This document shows, one piece after another, positions 34,136 to 46,015 of a stretch of DNA of 64,000 bases. The stretch spans positions 134,444,956 through 134,508,955 of the forward strand of contig OZ005655.1 of assembly GCA_963930645.1 (NCBI GenBank). The letters are read 5' to 3'. The number at the start of each line of letters is the position of its first letter. The first letter of the stretch is position 1. Below the pieces are notes generated by a model. It saw nothing but the letters and a program-made list of their open reading frames with translations. It was not told the origin of the DNA and made no database searches. A program made the position numbers and the translations under genes. This DNA is from Salticus scenicus. Its lineage: Eukaryota > Arthropoda > Arachnida > Araneae > Salticidae.

Positions 34136-34215
34136 TAGCCCCGTAGGTAGACTCGAACTCAAGTCATCTGGTTGGGAGACTCGCGCTTTAGGATCACACC
34201 ACTGAGACACTTACA
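34136..34215 (-). other. tRNA-like module, right arm of E1
   Basis: Minus-strand counterpart of the left-arm module, with TCTCAGTGGTGTGATCCTAA and GAGTTCGAGTCTACC. It points towards the centre of the element, like its partner. Confidence 0.5.
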
Positions 34216-34389
34216 CACTTGCGAAATAACTTGTATTTAAAGATTACTGAAACTTTAAATGCTTTTTTCTCGAAATTTTGTGGATAGTGGGTCCTACTGC
34301 TATAATATGTTGTTACCCTCATAGTATACTACAATCCTGCGCAATTTCGTCCCGATCTGAATTTTCCATGTCGTGACCTCTCCTTGTAA

Positions 34390-34721
34390 GTAGTCATAAA
34401 CTGCTTATAAAAAATGAATTGAAAAAAAAAAAAAAAAAAAAAAAACATAATTTGCTCATTAAAGAATTTAGATAATGCCTTCAAATTGTTTCGTAATTAA
34501 AAAAATAAATAAATAAAATAAAATAAAACTATGCAGTGTGTGTATTGATTCTTTTTTATAACATAGTTCGTATTACATAGATTACTCATTTGCAAAAATG
34601 CATTTTATTAAGTAATTGTTTTCATTTTTTCTCATTTATTGACAGATAGTTGCAGCAGAAGAAATTAATCCTTCTTAATGTGAAACAAGAGTAAAAGTCC
34701 TCAGTGCGTAACTTCATTTAT

Positions 34722-34763
<42 letters not shown>

Positions 34764-34999
34764 TTATATGTATATATATTTTTTTTCTAATTTGAAATGT
34801 AAATTATTTGTTTCATTATAATATTTTGTATTTTGTATTTGTTTTAACAGATGTTGCAGTTTTAAAAGTTAATTTATTATTTTTATAATAATATAAGTTA
34901 AAAAACAAAATACGGATTAGCTTTTATTAGATTAATTTTCAATTAACCAGATCAAAATTATGTATATTATGTAACGTTTGTTTAAATATTTTATTTGTC
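34390..34999. other. AT-rich stretch
   Basis: Poly-A at about 34422-34445 and a poly-T of about 34 bases at 34725-34758. No gene seen. Confidence 0.55.
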
Positions 35000-35004
35000 A
35001 TACG

Positions 35005-35286
35005 ATTTAAAGAGGCTGGCTAGACAAATCGAACAATCATTCGACATGTTGGACGAAGGGTAATTAGATGATGATGGCAAGAAGATGGTTATCAATTTTT
35101 GCGGCCCATTAAATTTATTTTCCAACAAGAAATTCCTAACCACATACTTCACGTGTTCCTAATGCATGTATTATGTAAAGGCGATTACAAGCATCCTGGT
35201 ATGCTGACGATTTAGCTCGACAATTTTAGACAACTCATCAAAAAATTCATTATCATTGTATGTCACGACGGTGACAGCTTTCATGC
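35005..35286 (-). pseudogene. Decayed reading frame of unknown family
   Basis: One minus-strand frame starting at an ATG near 35286 reads MKAVTVVTYNDNEFFDELSK then IVELNRQHTRMLVIAFT, a stop, a few residues, a second stop, and then HVKYVVRNFLLENKFNGPQK...LITIFLPSSSNYPSSNM and ...NDCSICLASLFKS. Apart from the two stops the frame stays open for about 90 codons with balanced composition, unusual for this AT-rich DNA. CSICL could be the start of a RING-type cysteine pair, but no further zinc ligands follow. I do not recognise the family. Confidence 0.3.
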
Positions 35287-35599
35287 CGGTCTAGTGGAAA
35301 AACGCAATTTTTTCACCTTATTGTAAAGGCAGGTAAACCTGCTAAGCATAAATTGAAGAAGATATTGAAAAAAGCTATGCGACTTTCTTTGGATATTTCC
35401 AAAAACATTTTGTGTGTGTGTGTGTGTGTGTGCAGGGGGGGGGGGCGACGGAGCAAATTCGAGAGACATCTTTAGCGCTAAATTTGTAAATTTGTCTTAG
35501 AAAATCTATGGGATCTGCGGTCGCGAAATTTAATGTGTAAATAGTTTATGCGTATCCGACACCTATGATTTCACGAAATTCCCCCCTACCCCCCCCTCC

Positions 35600-35945
35600 T
35601 TTGAATAGGGGTCAATAAACACGTGTAAAAACACGTTTTATCGTTTGGATTGGCCTTAAATTACCTTAGAATGAAGAATTTTGGTGTGTGGATGTTCATT
35701 AAATGTACGCATTATGTACTTTGGTGGGATTTCGCAAAACTTCGAACCTATCCGCTGTGGAAGGGGAAGTGAGAAGTAGGTAAGTTGCTGCCGAAGGCTG
35801 TGAGGATCTGGCTTTCTAACGTTGCGAGCGAGCAAAACCTCCACCGAACACAGCGGAAACTTAGGTTATTAATAATGATATGGTATTTTGATAACTCATT
35901 TGAGTATAGTGTCCAGCGAAGCGGGCATAGCCTTATAGGAACATA
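35600..35945 (+). mobile_element. Helitron-like 3' region (degraded)
   Basis: GAGTATAGTGTCCAGCGAAG followed by CGGGCATAGCC at 35912-35936 matches the better-kept terminus ending at 38542 and the inverted one at 3251. The final CTAG is mutated here. The preceding 300 bp has ordinary GC. Extent uncertain. Confidence 0.35.
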
Positions 35946-36548
35946 TAAAATAACTTCTTTTAGTAGAAAATTTATGAATTTTAAGATTTTCAAGAGCATG
36001 ACATTGATGCATATTTCAACTAGATTTTCATGTGCGATAATGACACAATTAATTCTTACTCATATATTGAGTATTTTTTTCTCAAAATAATGTATATATA
36101 TATTTTTTTTTTCTGTAATTCTTTATTTAAAAATAAACTATATAATGTGAAGCTATCGTGCATTTCGTTTGTTATTAAAATACTTGAAACTTTCATACAT
36201 GAAATATATTTCCTGTTTCTATTGTTATTTTTTCTAAATAAAAAGAAATGACAGAAAAAAAGAGATTATGTAAACAGACAATGCCACTGTTCATGTGAGA
36301 AAATCAAACATAGAAAATATCTCGATTCGAGTTAACTGAGGCGAAACTAGAATTTTCCCTTAAAAATATATTTTTTTATATAGATAAAGAATAATGTCTA
36401 AAATATGTTCTGAATGCATGTAAAAGAAGGGACAATGTAAACGTCAAATGAGACAAAGATATATATATACATATATGTATATACATAGATAGATAGAAAA
36501 CTCTTGAAATGAATTTATATGTAAATATAAGTTTAAAGACTAGAAAAA

Positions 36549-36622
36549 CCAAAAGGAAAGTATATATATATACATATATTATCCTTTTGGAGCCTTTAAT
36601 ATATATATATATATTAAAGGCT
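36549..36622. repeat. Two adjacent hairpins
   Basis: CCAAAAGGA (36549) pairs with TCCTTTTGG (to 36590). Immediately after, AGCCTTTAATATATATATAT and the following bases to 36622 form a perfect 32-bp palindrome ending ATTAAAGGCT. The cores are (TA)n. Confidence 0.7.
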
Positions 36623-36652
36623 AAAATTAAATTTACACTAAGTTAAATGTAA

Positions 36653-36686
<34 letters not shown>

Positions 36687-36941
36687 ATTTATGTATGTAG
36701 TACATTTTTTCAAAGTTTTGCACTATTAATTTATTCTTAGATTTAAAGAATATAGATGATAAGAAACAATAGACAACTACAATTTATTATTGCCTGATAG
36801 TGATTTTTTAAATTATAATCTGTTACCCACACAAGATTGCCTTATTTTCTAATTAGTTCAAAATTATAATAAATAGAGGACAGCTCTGATAATTGCGCTT
36901 TTGAATGAATGGTGTAATAACTTAGGTAAAAAAAAAAAAAA

Positions 36942-36974
<33 letters not shown>

Positions 36975-36983
36975 TTGCATGAT

Positions 36984-38840
36984 TAAAACCCGGCAGAACT
37001 GGCGCCGTGAAGCGTAACATGAAGACGGGCAAGGGGTGTCAACGTATCCCAAACATATTAAATCACATAAATACGAAAAAAGTCTTTAGAATTCAATTTG
37101 TGAATGAAATTAATGATAACGACACTCTCATGAAAATAAATAACTGAAATGTTCAATTATCGTTAACTTTAAAAATTAATAGAAAATAAATTGAAAGCAA
37201 ACTTTTTCCTCCTTGTTCGAAAAGCTTATTTTTTCCCATGTGGCGCACTTAATTATTTTCTTTATCTTATACTATTAAGTGAGCAATATTTGTATATATA
37301 TTTCACTGTTCTCGAAAACGGTAGCTCGGACAGTCACGAGATTTAACACAAAGGTGCCCCCCGAAGGATCATTGTGCACATCGAAGTCAGAATTTCGAAT
37401 TTCTGTTTAGTTTTCTTTTAATTAATAAAAATATGAAAATAATAAGCTAATAATAGCGAAAAATTAGCCATTTAAATTTAATCCATAATTTAATTGTTGC
37501 CAAAAAAAAAAAAACGAGTTTATTTTTTTTTTCCAACAGGAAAATAAATACATTTATCTAAACATGAACAATACTACACACTACTGATCGCAGAGCTTCC
37601 AAATTTAACATATAGGTACCTAGGAAACTGCAGGTGTGCACCTTATCGAGATTTTTTCGAATTTCGAATTTGAATTTTTTAAATTAATGTTTTTTCGATT
37701 TTAAACATTGGCTTTTATGTTTCATTTTTCATGAATTTATTCTTCGATTGTAATCGTCTGCGTATCTTAGCAACGGCTTTATTATGCAATTTATTTTTTA
37801 TTTAATACATTTATTTGAGGGCGAATCTTTTTTCTCTTTTTAATTTATTATATTTATTGAAAATAAAACGGTAATGCAGTAGAAAAAATTAAATATATTA
37901 AATTTAAAATTTAAAAACGTATTTATAACAGTTATGTTTATGTATAAATTTTGTAGTATAACAAAAATTATTTTTCATTTGTTAATTTAATTTCTTTAAA
38001 AGTTTTTTTTTTTTTTTTTTTTTTCTAATTTATAGTATTTGTCAGGAAATAATGGTAGTATATAGTAGAAAGGATTAAACTGATTGGAATTTATTTGTTT
38101 TTTATGTATTTAATTCCTTCTGAAAGAAAATCTACTTTTTATTTTATTTTATTACATTGGTCGGAATCAAATTGTAATACGTAAATAGCATGAGCAATAA
38201 AATACTTGGTTCAAAAACTAAAATATTTAATAGACGCTGAGATACAGTTATCTTTAAAATCGTAGTTCTTAAATAATGGCAGACCCACCTATCGTCAATA
38301 AATACCCATATTGAAATACATAGGAAAGAGATTTCTGCAGGCAGTGGGAACCTGCTCCCGATACAGTGCGGGCAGAGAAAGAGCTGCCGTAGTCAGCGAG
38401 TACCCGATGCGAGGTCTAGAGCGATTCCAATGTAATTATTTTAGTTTTTATTTATAATGTGATGTGAAAAATAAATAATGATCCAATTCTTTTGGAGATT
38501 CATTTAAATATAGTGGCTAGCGAAGCGGGCGTAGCCTGCTAGTAATATTTATTATAACAAAAATGATACATTACTGTGGATAAGAATACTGAGACATTAA
38601 TTTTCCTTGCAGTTTTTACATATAGCTTCAATTTCTGAGTGTTATATAAGAAAGAAAGAGAGTGTGATTTTTGTCGTTTTCATACGCTCCGCACGGAAGA
38701 TGACCTTGGAGGCAGGTACTGAAGGATCCGGCCACTTCTGTTTATAGGGAGAGAGACAGCAAATAAATATTTCCGGGAATGGGGTGTCAAAACACCCCGC
38801 GCCCGTCCGGCCGGAATAAAAAAAAAAAAAAAAAAAGAAA
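36984..38840. other. ~1.86-kb segment present in copy A only
   Basis: Copy B runs directly from TTTGCATGATTAAA (53625-53638) to TTCACCTACT (53657) with only a homopolymer between. Copy A has this extra block between the same landmarks. It starts with a GC-rich patch (CCCGGCAGAACTGGCGCCGT at 36990) and ends with another (CCCCGCGCCCGTCCGGCCGG at 38794). GGGGTGTCAA occurs near both ends in the same orientation (37033 and 38779). Between them it is AT-rich and includes a Helitron-like 3' end at 38542. No intact gene. Confidence 0.5.
38280..38542 (+). mobile_element. Helitron-like 3' terminus
   Basis: Ends GGCTAGCGAAGCGGGCGTAG followed by CCTGCTAG at 38542 and then T. The stem GGCTA/TAGCC ends two bases before CTAG. 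This hairpin-CTAG-T arrangement is the Helitron 3' signature. The 5' end is not located; 38280 is a nominal start at the change from AT-rich sequence. Confidence 0.45.
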
Positions 38841-39570
38841 ATCGTTTTCACCTACTGCTTTAAAATTGCGCATACTCATTTTTATATAAAAAATATCTAC
38901 AAGATGAATCGATATTTAGTGAAAAGAAATCTATTATGTAAAATAAACTTATTATTTAATATTTAAGTAACAAATTTAAAAAAAAAAGTTTTAATGAATT
39001 TAATATTTATTTTCTTAAAAAATATTAAATTTTGAAAGATCGCTAAATATTTTATTATTTTGTTTATAACCTTTATAAAAATTGGCGTGAAAAGTATGAA
39101 ATCAATAGGGGAAGAAGTTCGTTACTATTATTATTTTTATCATCATCATTATTATTACTGCAGGTTGTATCAAAAACTAACTAAAAAAATAAATTTGAGA
39201 AAATAAATAAAAACATTTTAATTAATATCTTGTAAATTGAATGTATAATATAGAAATAAATTATTTAATAAGCAAAGTTTGTTAATAATAAATTATTAAT
39301 AATGTATTAACATATTATTATTAATATAATATAATAATAATAATAATTAATATATTAATAATATATTATGTTAATAATAAGGAAAATAAGCATATTTTAA
39401 TGTATATTTTAATTTAAATACTAAAAAAGTAATTAAAATAAACTAAATTACAAATATGTCATCCCAGTAGCGTAAACAGCGCAGCACGGCAGAGCGTTGC
39501 AGATTGTTTAAAGCTTTGCAGATTATTTTAAAATTTCAGTAAGAAATGCCAGACAAAAAATATATATATA

Positions 39571-40354
39571 CAGGGTGGACATAATTAAACTGACAGCGTT
39601 TACATTGTTCTGTGGAGTGATCTAACTGCGCGAATGGCGCCAAATTTCGTAGGATGTTTTACCAAGACGGATGACTAAGAATTGCATTAAAAAATTAGTT
39701 CCAAAAGTCACCGCTACGGGAATATGTGGCACTCTGTAAGAGAAATGAGACTTCTAAAAAACGCAAAATCTACATATATTGAAATAAAATTACCTTCTAT
39801 CTAGTACATTTAACAATTTAATTCAAGTTCAATGTGGTAACGATTTTTAAAAAAGCGAAATAAAATACATAAACCGTGATAAAGTTTCTTTAACCTGATC
39901 TCTTCACCGGTTGAGAGACTTAAGTCTCTTAAGTCTCTGTTGACTCAACAGGTCAACAGAACAAGCTTCCGAAGTTACCGATAAATTTGAGGCGACGACT
40001 GAACAAGTCCTCAGTTAGTGAAATTGCAGATAAAGAAACTTTATCACTGTTTATGAATTTTTTTTTTTCGCTTTTTTAAAAATTGTACCACATTGAATTT
40101 GAATTAAATTGCTAAATGTAATAAATAAAATTTAATTATATACCAATATTGATTCTGCGTTTTTTAGAACTCTCATTTCTTTTACATAGCGCCACATATT
40201 CCCTTAGCGGTGTCTTTTGGAACTAATATATTTTTTAGTGCAATCCTTCGTTCCCCGTCTTGTTAAATCATCCTACAAAATTTGGCGCCATTCGAGCAAT
40301 TAGATCAATTTACAGTGCACTGTAAACACTGCCAGTTTAATTATGGCCATCCTG
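39571..40354. mobile_element. Long-TIR MITE, copy A (784 bp)
   Basis: The left end CAGGGTGGACATAATTAAAC and the reversed right end CAGGATGGCCATAATTAAAC are inverted repeats that continue, with some gaps, for about 330 bp on each side. Matching pairs include GGCGCCAAATTTCGTAGGAT and GACGG...ATTGCATTAAA. The loop is about 39910-40030, with its own AAGTCTCTTAAGTCTC repeat. The flanks are TATA on both sides, consistent with TA insertion by a mariner-type transposase. Copy B (54420-55203) has the same length and neighbours, so insertion predates the duplication. Confidence 0.75.
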
Positions 40355-40436
40355 TATATAATTTACATTTATGTCTTTAGATTATTGTAGTTGTTATATA
40401 TCTTCAACTTATTTTCTTTTTAGATGCAAATTTCAG

Positions 40437-40546
40437 TATTTTATGAATTGCTAATACTTTTTGTGATACCAGGCTTTTTCCAGTATTGGTGGATCGCAGA
40501 CAAATTTTGTTTTGCTGCAGATAGCTACAGAAAATTCTGCTATTGG
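40437..40546 (+). CDS. Candidate 110-bp exon, copy A (membrane-protein-like)
   Basis: The block lies between an acceptor-like TTCTTTTTAGATGCAAATTTCAG and a donor-like GTATGTGA. Its frame reads FYELLILFVIPGFFQYWWIA followed by DKFCFAADSYRKFCYW, a hydrophobic helix then a Cys/Tyr-rich loop. Copy B (55287-55396) keeps the same length, both splice-site-like borders and an open frame, without indels. However, about eight of twelve differences change amino acids and the flanks are about equally similar, so there is no strong sign of constraint. The family is not recognised; a segment of a multi-pass receptor is possible. No neighbouring exons were found within the duplicated unit. Confidence 0.3.
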
Positions 40547-40958
40547 GTATGTGATACTATTTCACACTTCATTTTTAACAGCATTTAACACAGTTTTGCA
40601 TCTAAAAAGTTCACTCATGTACAAAATAATTTATTTTTAGTTAACCATAATATTTGATACAAATTATTAATTTAAAATTAAATATGATAATATAACTATT
40701 AGAATTTAAAATAAGCACTTTATAATAATAATAACAATAATAAAAGGTTGTTAATAAGAAGCAATTCTAAGTGATAATTATATGAATAGCATTGTAACTA
40801 TAAGCGATGAAGCTTTTGTGGAGCCTTGTTCTCTAAAAAATTCTCGAACAAAATATATTGACGTGGTTTTTTCATGTGACGTCAAACATCTTAATATTAC
40901 TAAATTTTACAAGACATCAATGAAATTTTGCAACATGCTTGAAGTTTGTGATTGTGAC

Positions 40959-41001
<43 letters not shown>
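40959..41001. repeat. (TTA)n microsatellite in copy A
   Basis: About 14 ATT/TTA units. The equivalent position in copy B (55746-55786) has a similar tract. The following ~770 bp of copy A (41005-41775) is missing in B, with the break at this microsatellite. Confidence 0.7.
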
Positions 41002-41218
41002 TTAATTCACTGGACACTTACTTTAATATAACAAGTAACTGAAAAGTATACAATGTATCTGTAAATTTGTAATCATTATTTCAATGTAAATAAAAGCTTC
41101 AAAAATAAATTTTTCAGCTATTTTTTCAATTTTCATATTTAATTTATTCAAAATTAAATTTATTTTTAAATTAAAATGAAATATTCTAAAATTTGAAATA
41201 AACTTGGTTAAACTTACA

Positions 41219-41256
<38 letters not shown>

Positions 41257-41944
41257 TAATAATAATAATAATAAAAAGTGTTTGAAAAATTATCTGTTGT
41301 ACAAATAATAATAATAAAAACATATATAACAACAGTATGTATTAATGTTACAGTAAAATTATTTAAGTATAATGTGTATGATTTCATATTTCTTTACCTC
41401 TGCAATGGTAAAAAAAAAAAAAAAAAAAAATAGTATAGATTTAAATGGTTTAAAAAATATTGAGATTACGTTATAATTAAATATTCTCAGAGACAGTATT
41501 AAATCTTATTTCTTGTAGCTTTATTTACATTTGTTAAAATATACGTTACACGTGAAAATCTGTGATGAAATCAGTTTATTTTATTGGAATATTGTAGGAA
41601 AATAACTGAATGTAAATACTGATTTTCCCAAAACTTTGTTTAATAAGCATTTTCATTGCATAGTGAGATAAGTGAGTGGTTTTTGAAAACATATGCATGG
41701 GCTTTTATGTAAGCAAAATGTGAATATTTTGCATGTTATTACTGTTTTTTTTTTTTTTTCTTTTTTCTTTCAGATAGAAATAAACTTACCTACAAAGCGT
41801 ATGCAAAAATAAAATTTTAAGAAAGAAAAGAATTAGATGTACCCTAATTTCGCTGCGATTATAAATTTTAATTATCGAGAGTTAACAAATACCTTCTTAA
41901 TGTAATCATATATATATACTTTATCTGCGAAAAATTAAAATATA

Positions 41945-41955
41945 CACTATATATA

Positions 41956-42031
<76 letters not shown>
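41945..42031. repeat. (TA)n microsatellite
   Basis: About 80 bp of almost pure TA. In copy B the matching position carries a 441-bp MITE (55998-56438) flanked by TA, so the TA tract is probably its target type. Confidence 0.8.
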
Positions 42032-42034
<3 letters not shown>

Positions 42035-42835
42035 GAAGGACATGTTCCCTGATGTAGGAATCCTTCTATTTTTTAAGCATTTTCAATTCTAAATTCTAAT
42101 TTACAGATATCTTTGCTCTATATTTTTATAAAATTCTTGGTTTTTATTAGCTAACTTTCTTGAATATCGCATAGCTATTAAATTATGCAAATGATGGCTA
42201 TTAAATTATGCAAGTGATGATGGCTATTAAATTATACAAAGGATGGCAATTTTGGCAATTAAATTATGCAAATGAATTCCTTTTAAAGCTAGCGCATGCG
42301 TAGTTAAAAAAGTATTTAGTAAAAATGTTTATATTTCACAAAATATTGAACATTTTTGCATTCTGATTGCAGTATGCTGTGTCTAATGTAGTATGCCAAT
42401 TTTTCTAAAATTGCAATTTTTCTTAAGTATATTTCTTCCATAAATATATGTGGTATCTTCATAAAAATGTATGCAGATAATGAGAAAAATTCTCTTAATT
42501 ACATCACAGACAAAACGTATTTGAAGTATTTTATTTACAGGGTGATCCATAACATTTTTGACTTTTGTTTCATTTTATTTGCCCCCTTTTTATCTACATA
42601 ACACAGCTTTTGCTGAAATATATGAAGTATAACATGTTCTTTACCAAAGTTTCAAAATGGTTCGTGAAGAATTTTTTTAGGTATTAGACAAAACATCTAA
42701 ATTCGAATGTGTCCAAATACTTATTGGTTGACAGTGCATGTGGTGAAAAGAAAAATCAATAAAACTTTTGAAACATATCTATATTTTCTTTCAAGTAATT
42801 GAAGAATTTAAAGTGAGCTTTTTTATCTTTTTTAT

Positions 42836-43063
42836 CCTTTGCGGGACAAGACAATTCTGATTATTTAAATTATACTGCCACCGGAATTCATGAACTACAT
42901 TAAACTAAAAGAAATTTAAAATTTTAAGGTTAACAAAACCGGTCTTTTTTGATGCGGTAAAAACGTAAGTTTTTTTTATTCTTGTTTTATTTCTGGGATG
43001 AATTTTTGCAGTTGGGAAGTGAAATTAGATGGTAAAAAATATATACCACCACCCCTGAAACGG
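42836..43063. mobile_element. piggyBac-like MITE inserted in copy A only (228 bp)
   Basis: Starts CCTTTGCGGGACAAGACAAT and contains CTGCCACCGGAATT, as in the 5761-5982 copy, and ends CCCCTGAAACGG. The flanks are TTAT and TTAG, decayed from TTAA. Copy B at about 61350 has an uninterrupted CTTTTTAATTGTAGAAT, and the partial copy at about 59395 has TTTTAAATTGTAGAATAAAA. Both are empty TTAA sites, so this insertion followed the duplication. Confidence 0.75.
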
Positions 43064-44284
43064 TTAGTTGTAGAATAAAAGACTTGTATTACGTCAAAAA
43101 TATGTTACATTTTTGAAATATTTAATCCCTATGTTTTATAAAAGAATGGGTTATAAATCCCTAACAATATAGTTTCAATAGCAATAATAATAATAATAAT
43201 AATAATAAAATGACAGTAGCACTACGTGGTTTTCACTGAAATGTACAGAAATACATGGGATTTTTTTTTTCTTTACGTTGCAAGAGATATTTTGGCAAAT
43301 CAATTTAAAATTGCGTCATCAGGTTGCTCTGAAATAGCTGTTTGCTAGTTTATTATTATTATTATTATCATTATTATTTTGCTGTTCAAGCTGTAGTTTA
43401 ATATTCCTGTGTTTAATATTGTGTTATTCTTTTTTGAATAAATCCGATGCTGGTAATGCATATTTAAAAACACACGTGATAAAATTTACATTATAGCACG
43501 AGAGTTGTTATAAAGCATTTTTTCTTTTAATTATCATTTAAATCTCTTTGCACAGGTGTGGACTGAATTTAACTATACCAATTATACTACATTTTCCAGA
43601 AACCTATTTAAATAAAAATAACAAAAAATACAGAATATAATCCAAAAATGCTTATTTTATTTGTATTTTTCTCAAAATTTAAATATACGCTAGATAAAAA
43701 GAAAAAATATATCTCTGTCTGACATCTGAAAACTACATTATGTAGTAAATATAGTTTATTGTCGACCTTATTGATTCTAGTCTATTTTGCTAGCGAGTTC
43801 AAAGAACCACTATTTTAATTCTAGATCATTTTTCTAAATGATCATGAGGTCAAACTTATTTAAAAACATCTGCAAATAATTTAGAACTCAAGAAGCGAGT
43901 TTTGGTAATTACAATCTTGGTTTATGACCAAATTGTAAGAAATCAAGCGAGAATTTCTCGCATTGGAATGGATCTATAGCATTCTAATATTGTTTCCGTA
44001 TCTAGAAAAGTAGAGACCAGAAATTCTCGATCATTTCTATATTTCTAGTTTACGAATTTAGAAAATGACTGCTACAATATTCGCTCTGGAAGGAGGCCGT
44101 ACATTTATTATTAAAATTATGTTTCAGAGTGTAAATTGAAGCAGAAACTATGCAATGAGTCGCTTCCGTTTTTGAAAATTTATTTAAAATGTCACTGAAC
44201 GAGCTGTACACATTAATTTCAAAACAATATAAGTATTATATATGCATGAAATAATACGATATGAAATTAGTTATCGTTCATCCA

Positions 44285-44537
44285 CACTGTAAAAAATAGG
44301 TTCATAAAAATAAGTATATATTGTTTCAAAATAGCCCCGAAACAATCCATGTACTCATTTTTGAGTATATTGACATACTCAAAAATTGGGTTACCAATAA
44401 GAATCTCAATATCTCCATGTTTGACGTGTCAATGCACTCAAAAATGAGTACATGGATTTTCAAATTTAAGTATATATTGTTTCGGGGCTATGTTGAGACA
44501 ATATATACTTATTTTTAAGAACCTATTTTTTACAGTG
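44285..44537. mobile_element. CACTA-like MITE inserted in copy A only (253 bp)
   Basis: The ends CACTGTAAAAAATAGGTTC are inverted over at least 19 bases, and the pairing continues through AAGTATATATTGT and CCATGTACTCATTTTTGAGT, so the element is almost one long hairpin. The 2-bp direct repeat CA lies at 44283-44284 and 44538-44539. Copy B reads CTCATCCAATCGCTATTTCT at 63251, exactly the unoccupied site. CACTG termini with a 2-bp target duplication fit the CACTA/EnSpm group. Confidence 0.8.
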
Positions 44538-44905
44538 CAATCGCTATTTCTTTGTTGATAACTTTAAACAAAATATCATGTGTTTCATGTACTTTAAAAT
44601 TTTGTCTATCTATAGGATTGAACGAATACTGCTCTATTAAGAATAGTTTAATACTAGTATTATTGAGAATATATAAAAAAGTAAAATAATAATAACAGTA
44701 ATAATAATAATAATAATAAGTGAAGAAATATTGTGAAAATCAATGTTTTGGTATAAAAACTCTCATGTACAAGCTTAAAAAAATATGAAGCATGTTTCTT
44801 TCATTTTTGATAGCATATGCTGATAAAATATTTTATTTGCATTAAGTTTGGATGACCTAAAAATATTTTTTATACTCCTAGTTAATGATCTAATATTGTT
44901 TTTAT

Positions 44906-44953
<48 letters not shown>

Positions 44954-45400
44954 ATAATGGGTTTTAATAAAAAGTCTTCAGGGTAGATGCTTCTGCAATT
45001 TAAATAAAATAATATCCATTTTAAAATTCAAATAATTATAATTTTCTTTATATTCAGAATTATTCAATTTTATCTGTTCTAAAGAAACACACTAAATTAA
45101 CATTTACTTGGATTTTTCTATTAGTAATGAGGAGCCTGCAATTAGACTAAATCACTTACTTTTAAACATTAAGCACCTTCTTAAAAGAAACACCTTTTAT
45201 TGAATAAAAAAAATTATATGTGAAATTCAGAAACAAAAATATCTCTACTAATTGCATTAAAAAGGGAAAATACTTTGTCTTGTCGTAAGGATGCCACTGG
45301 CAAATTGAAATTTCTTGCAATCAATTAGCAAAATAATACATTTGAAATTAACTTTTAACTTACTTAGCAATTAATCTTTTTACCTGAAGACAATTTAAAT

Positions 45401-45766
45401 TGACACTAGACTGGAAAATTTACGAATGCTATTAAGAGGTTTTCATTTGTTTTAGGTAATATATATATATATTAACAAATATCCTAAATATTTTACAAGG
45501 TTAATGTCTATAAAATTTATCTCAATTAAAATAAAAGTTTATTTATTTATTTATTTATTTATTTTTATCATTTTAGCTACATTTAACTAAATATTATTAT
45601 TATTTATTTTTTATATATTTTTCTCAATTTTCATTATTTAATACAACTGATGTTTAAGTGCTTCTAAAAACTGTACAATTGTGAAGAAAATAAGTAGTAT
45701 GTTCTTTGAATTTATCTTTATAAATTTAATAAAAATTTTATTAAAAAATAAATAAATAAATGAATA

Positions 45767-45802
<36 letters not shown>

Positions 45803-45984
45803 CTGGTGTGAAACAACCACACGACTTACATTACCCCTTCTACATGTATTATTTGCATTTTTAGGAGATAATGTAATCAGACGACATAAAATTGACCTAA
45901 CGAAGTAGACACCAAAATATTTTTCTGTAAGAGAAACTTTATGCACACCTACATATAAAATAATGTTTACATGGAGAGCTCAAT

Positions 45985-46015
<31 letters not shown>

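Larger units (their letters stand above)
32956..34386. mobile_element. Harbinger-like inverted-repeat element E1 (1431 bp) with tRNA-like arms
   Basis: The ends are CAAGGAGAGGTCAC, inverted, with TAA immediately outside both (32953-32955 and 34387-34389). A 3-bp TAA/TTA duplication is the PIF/Harbinger signature. The inverted arms are about 430 bp (32956-33385 and about 33950-34386) and over 90% identical by eye. Each arm carries a tRNA-like module about 173 bp from the tip. The middle (about 33386-33950) is AT-rich with poly-A and poly-T and no transposase. Related ends occur in E2 (57347-58795) and E3 (62018-62438). Confidence 0.75.
35975..45400 (+). repeat. Segmental duplication, copy A
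   Basis: Aligns with 53440-64000 (copy B) and, in its first 3 kb, with 17005-18900. A/B landmarks: GCATGATTAAA (36975 and 53628), CAATTTTGTTTTGCTGCAGA-type exon (40500 and 55350), ATGAAGGACATGTTCCCTGA (42033 and 56451), CAGTATGCCAATTTTTCTAA-type (42390 and 60845) and AAATTTCTTGCAATCAATTA (45309 and 63981). Offsets change from 16.6 to 14.4 to 18.7 kb because of later insertions and deletions. Divergence is roughly 10-15% by eye. Confidence 0.8.

Noticed and set aside
33968..34210. Minus-strand frame starting MSQWCDPKARVSQPDD
   Set aside because: Translation of the tRNA-like module and AT-rich arm of E1.
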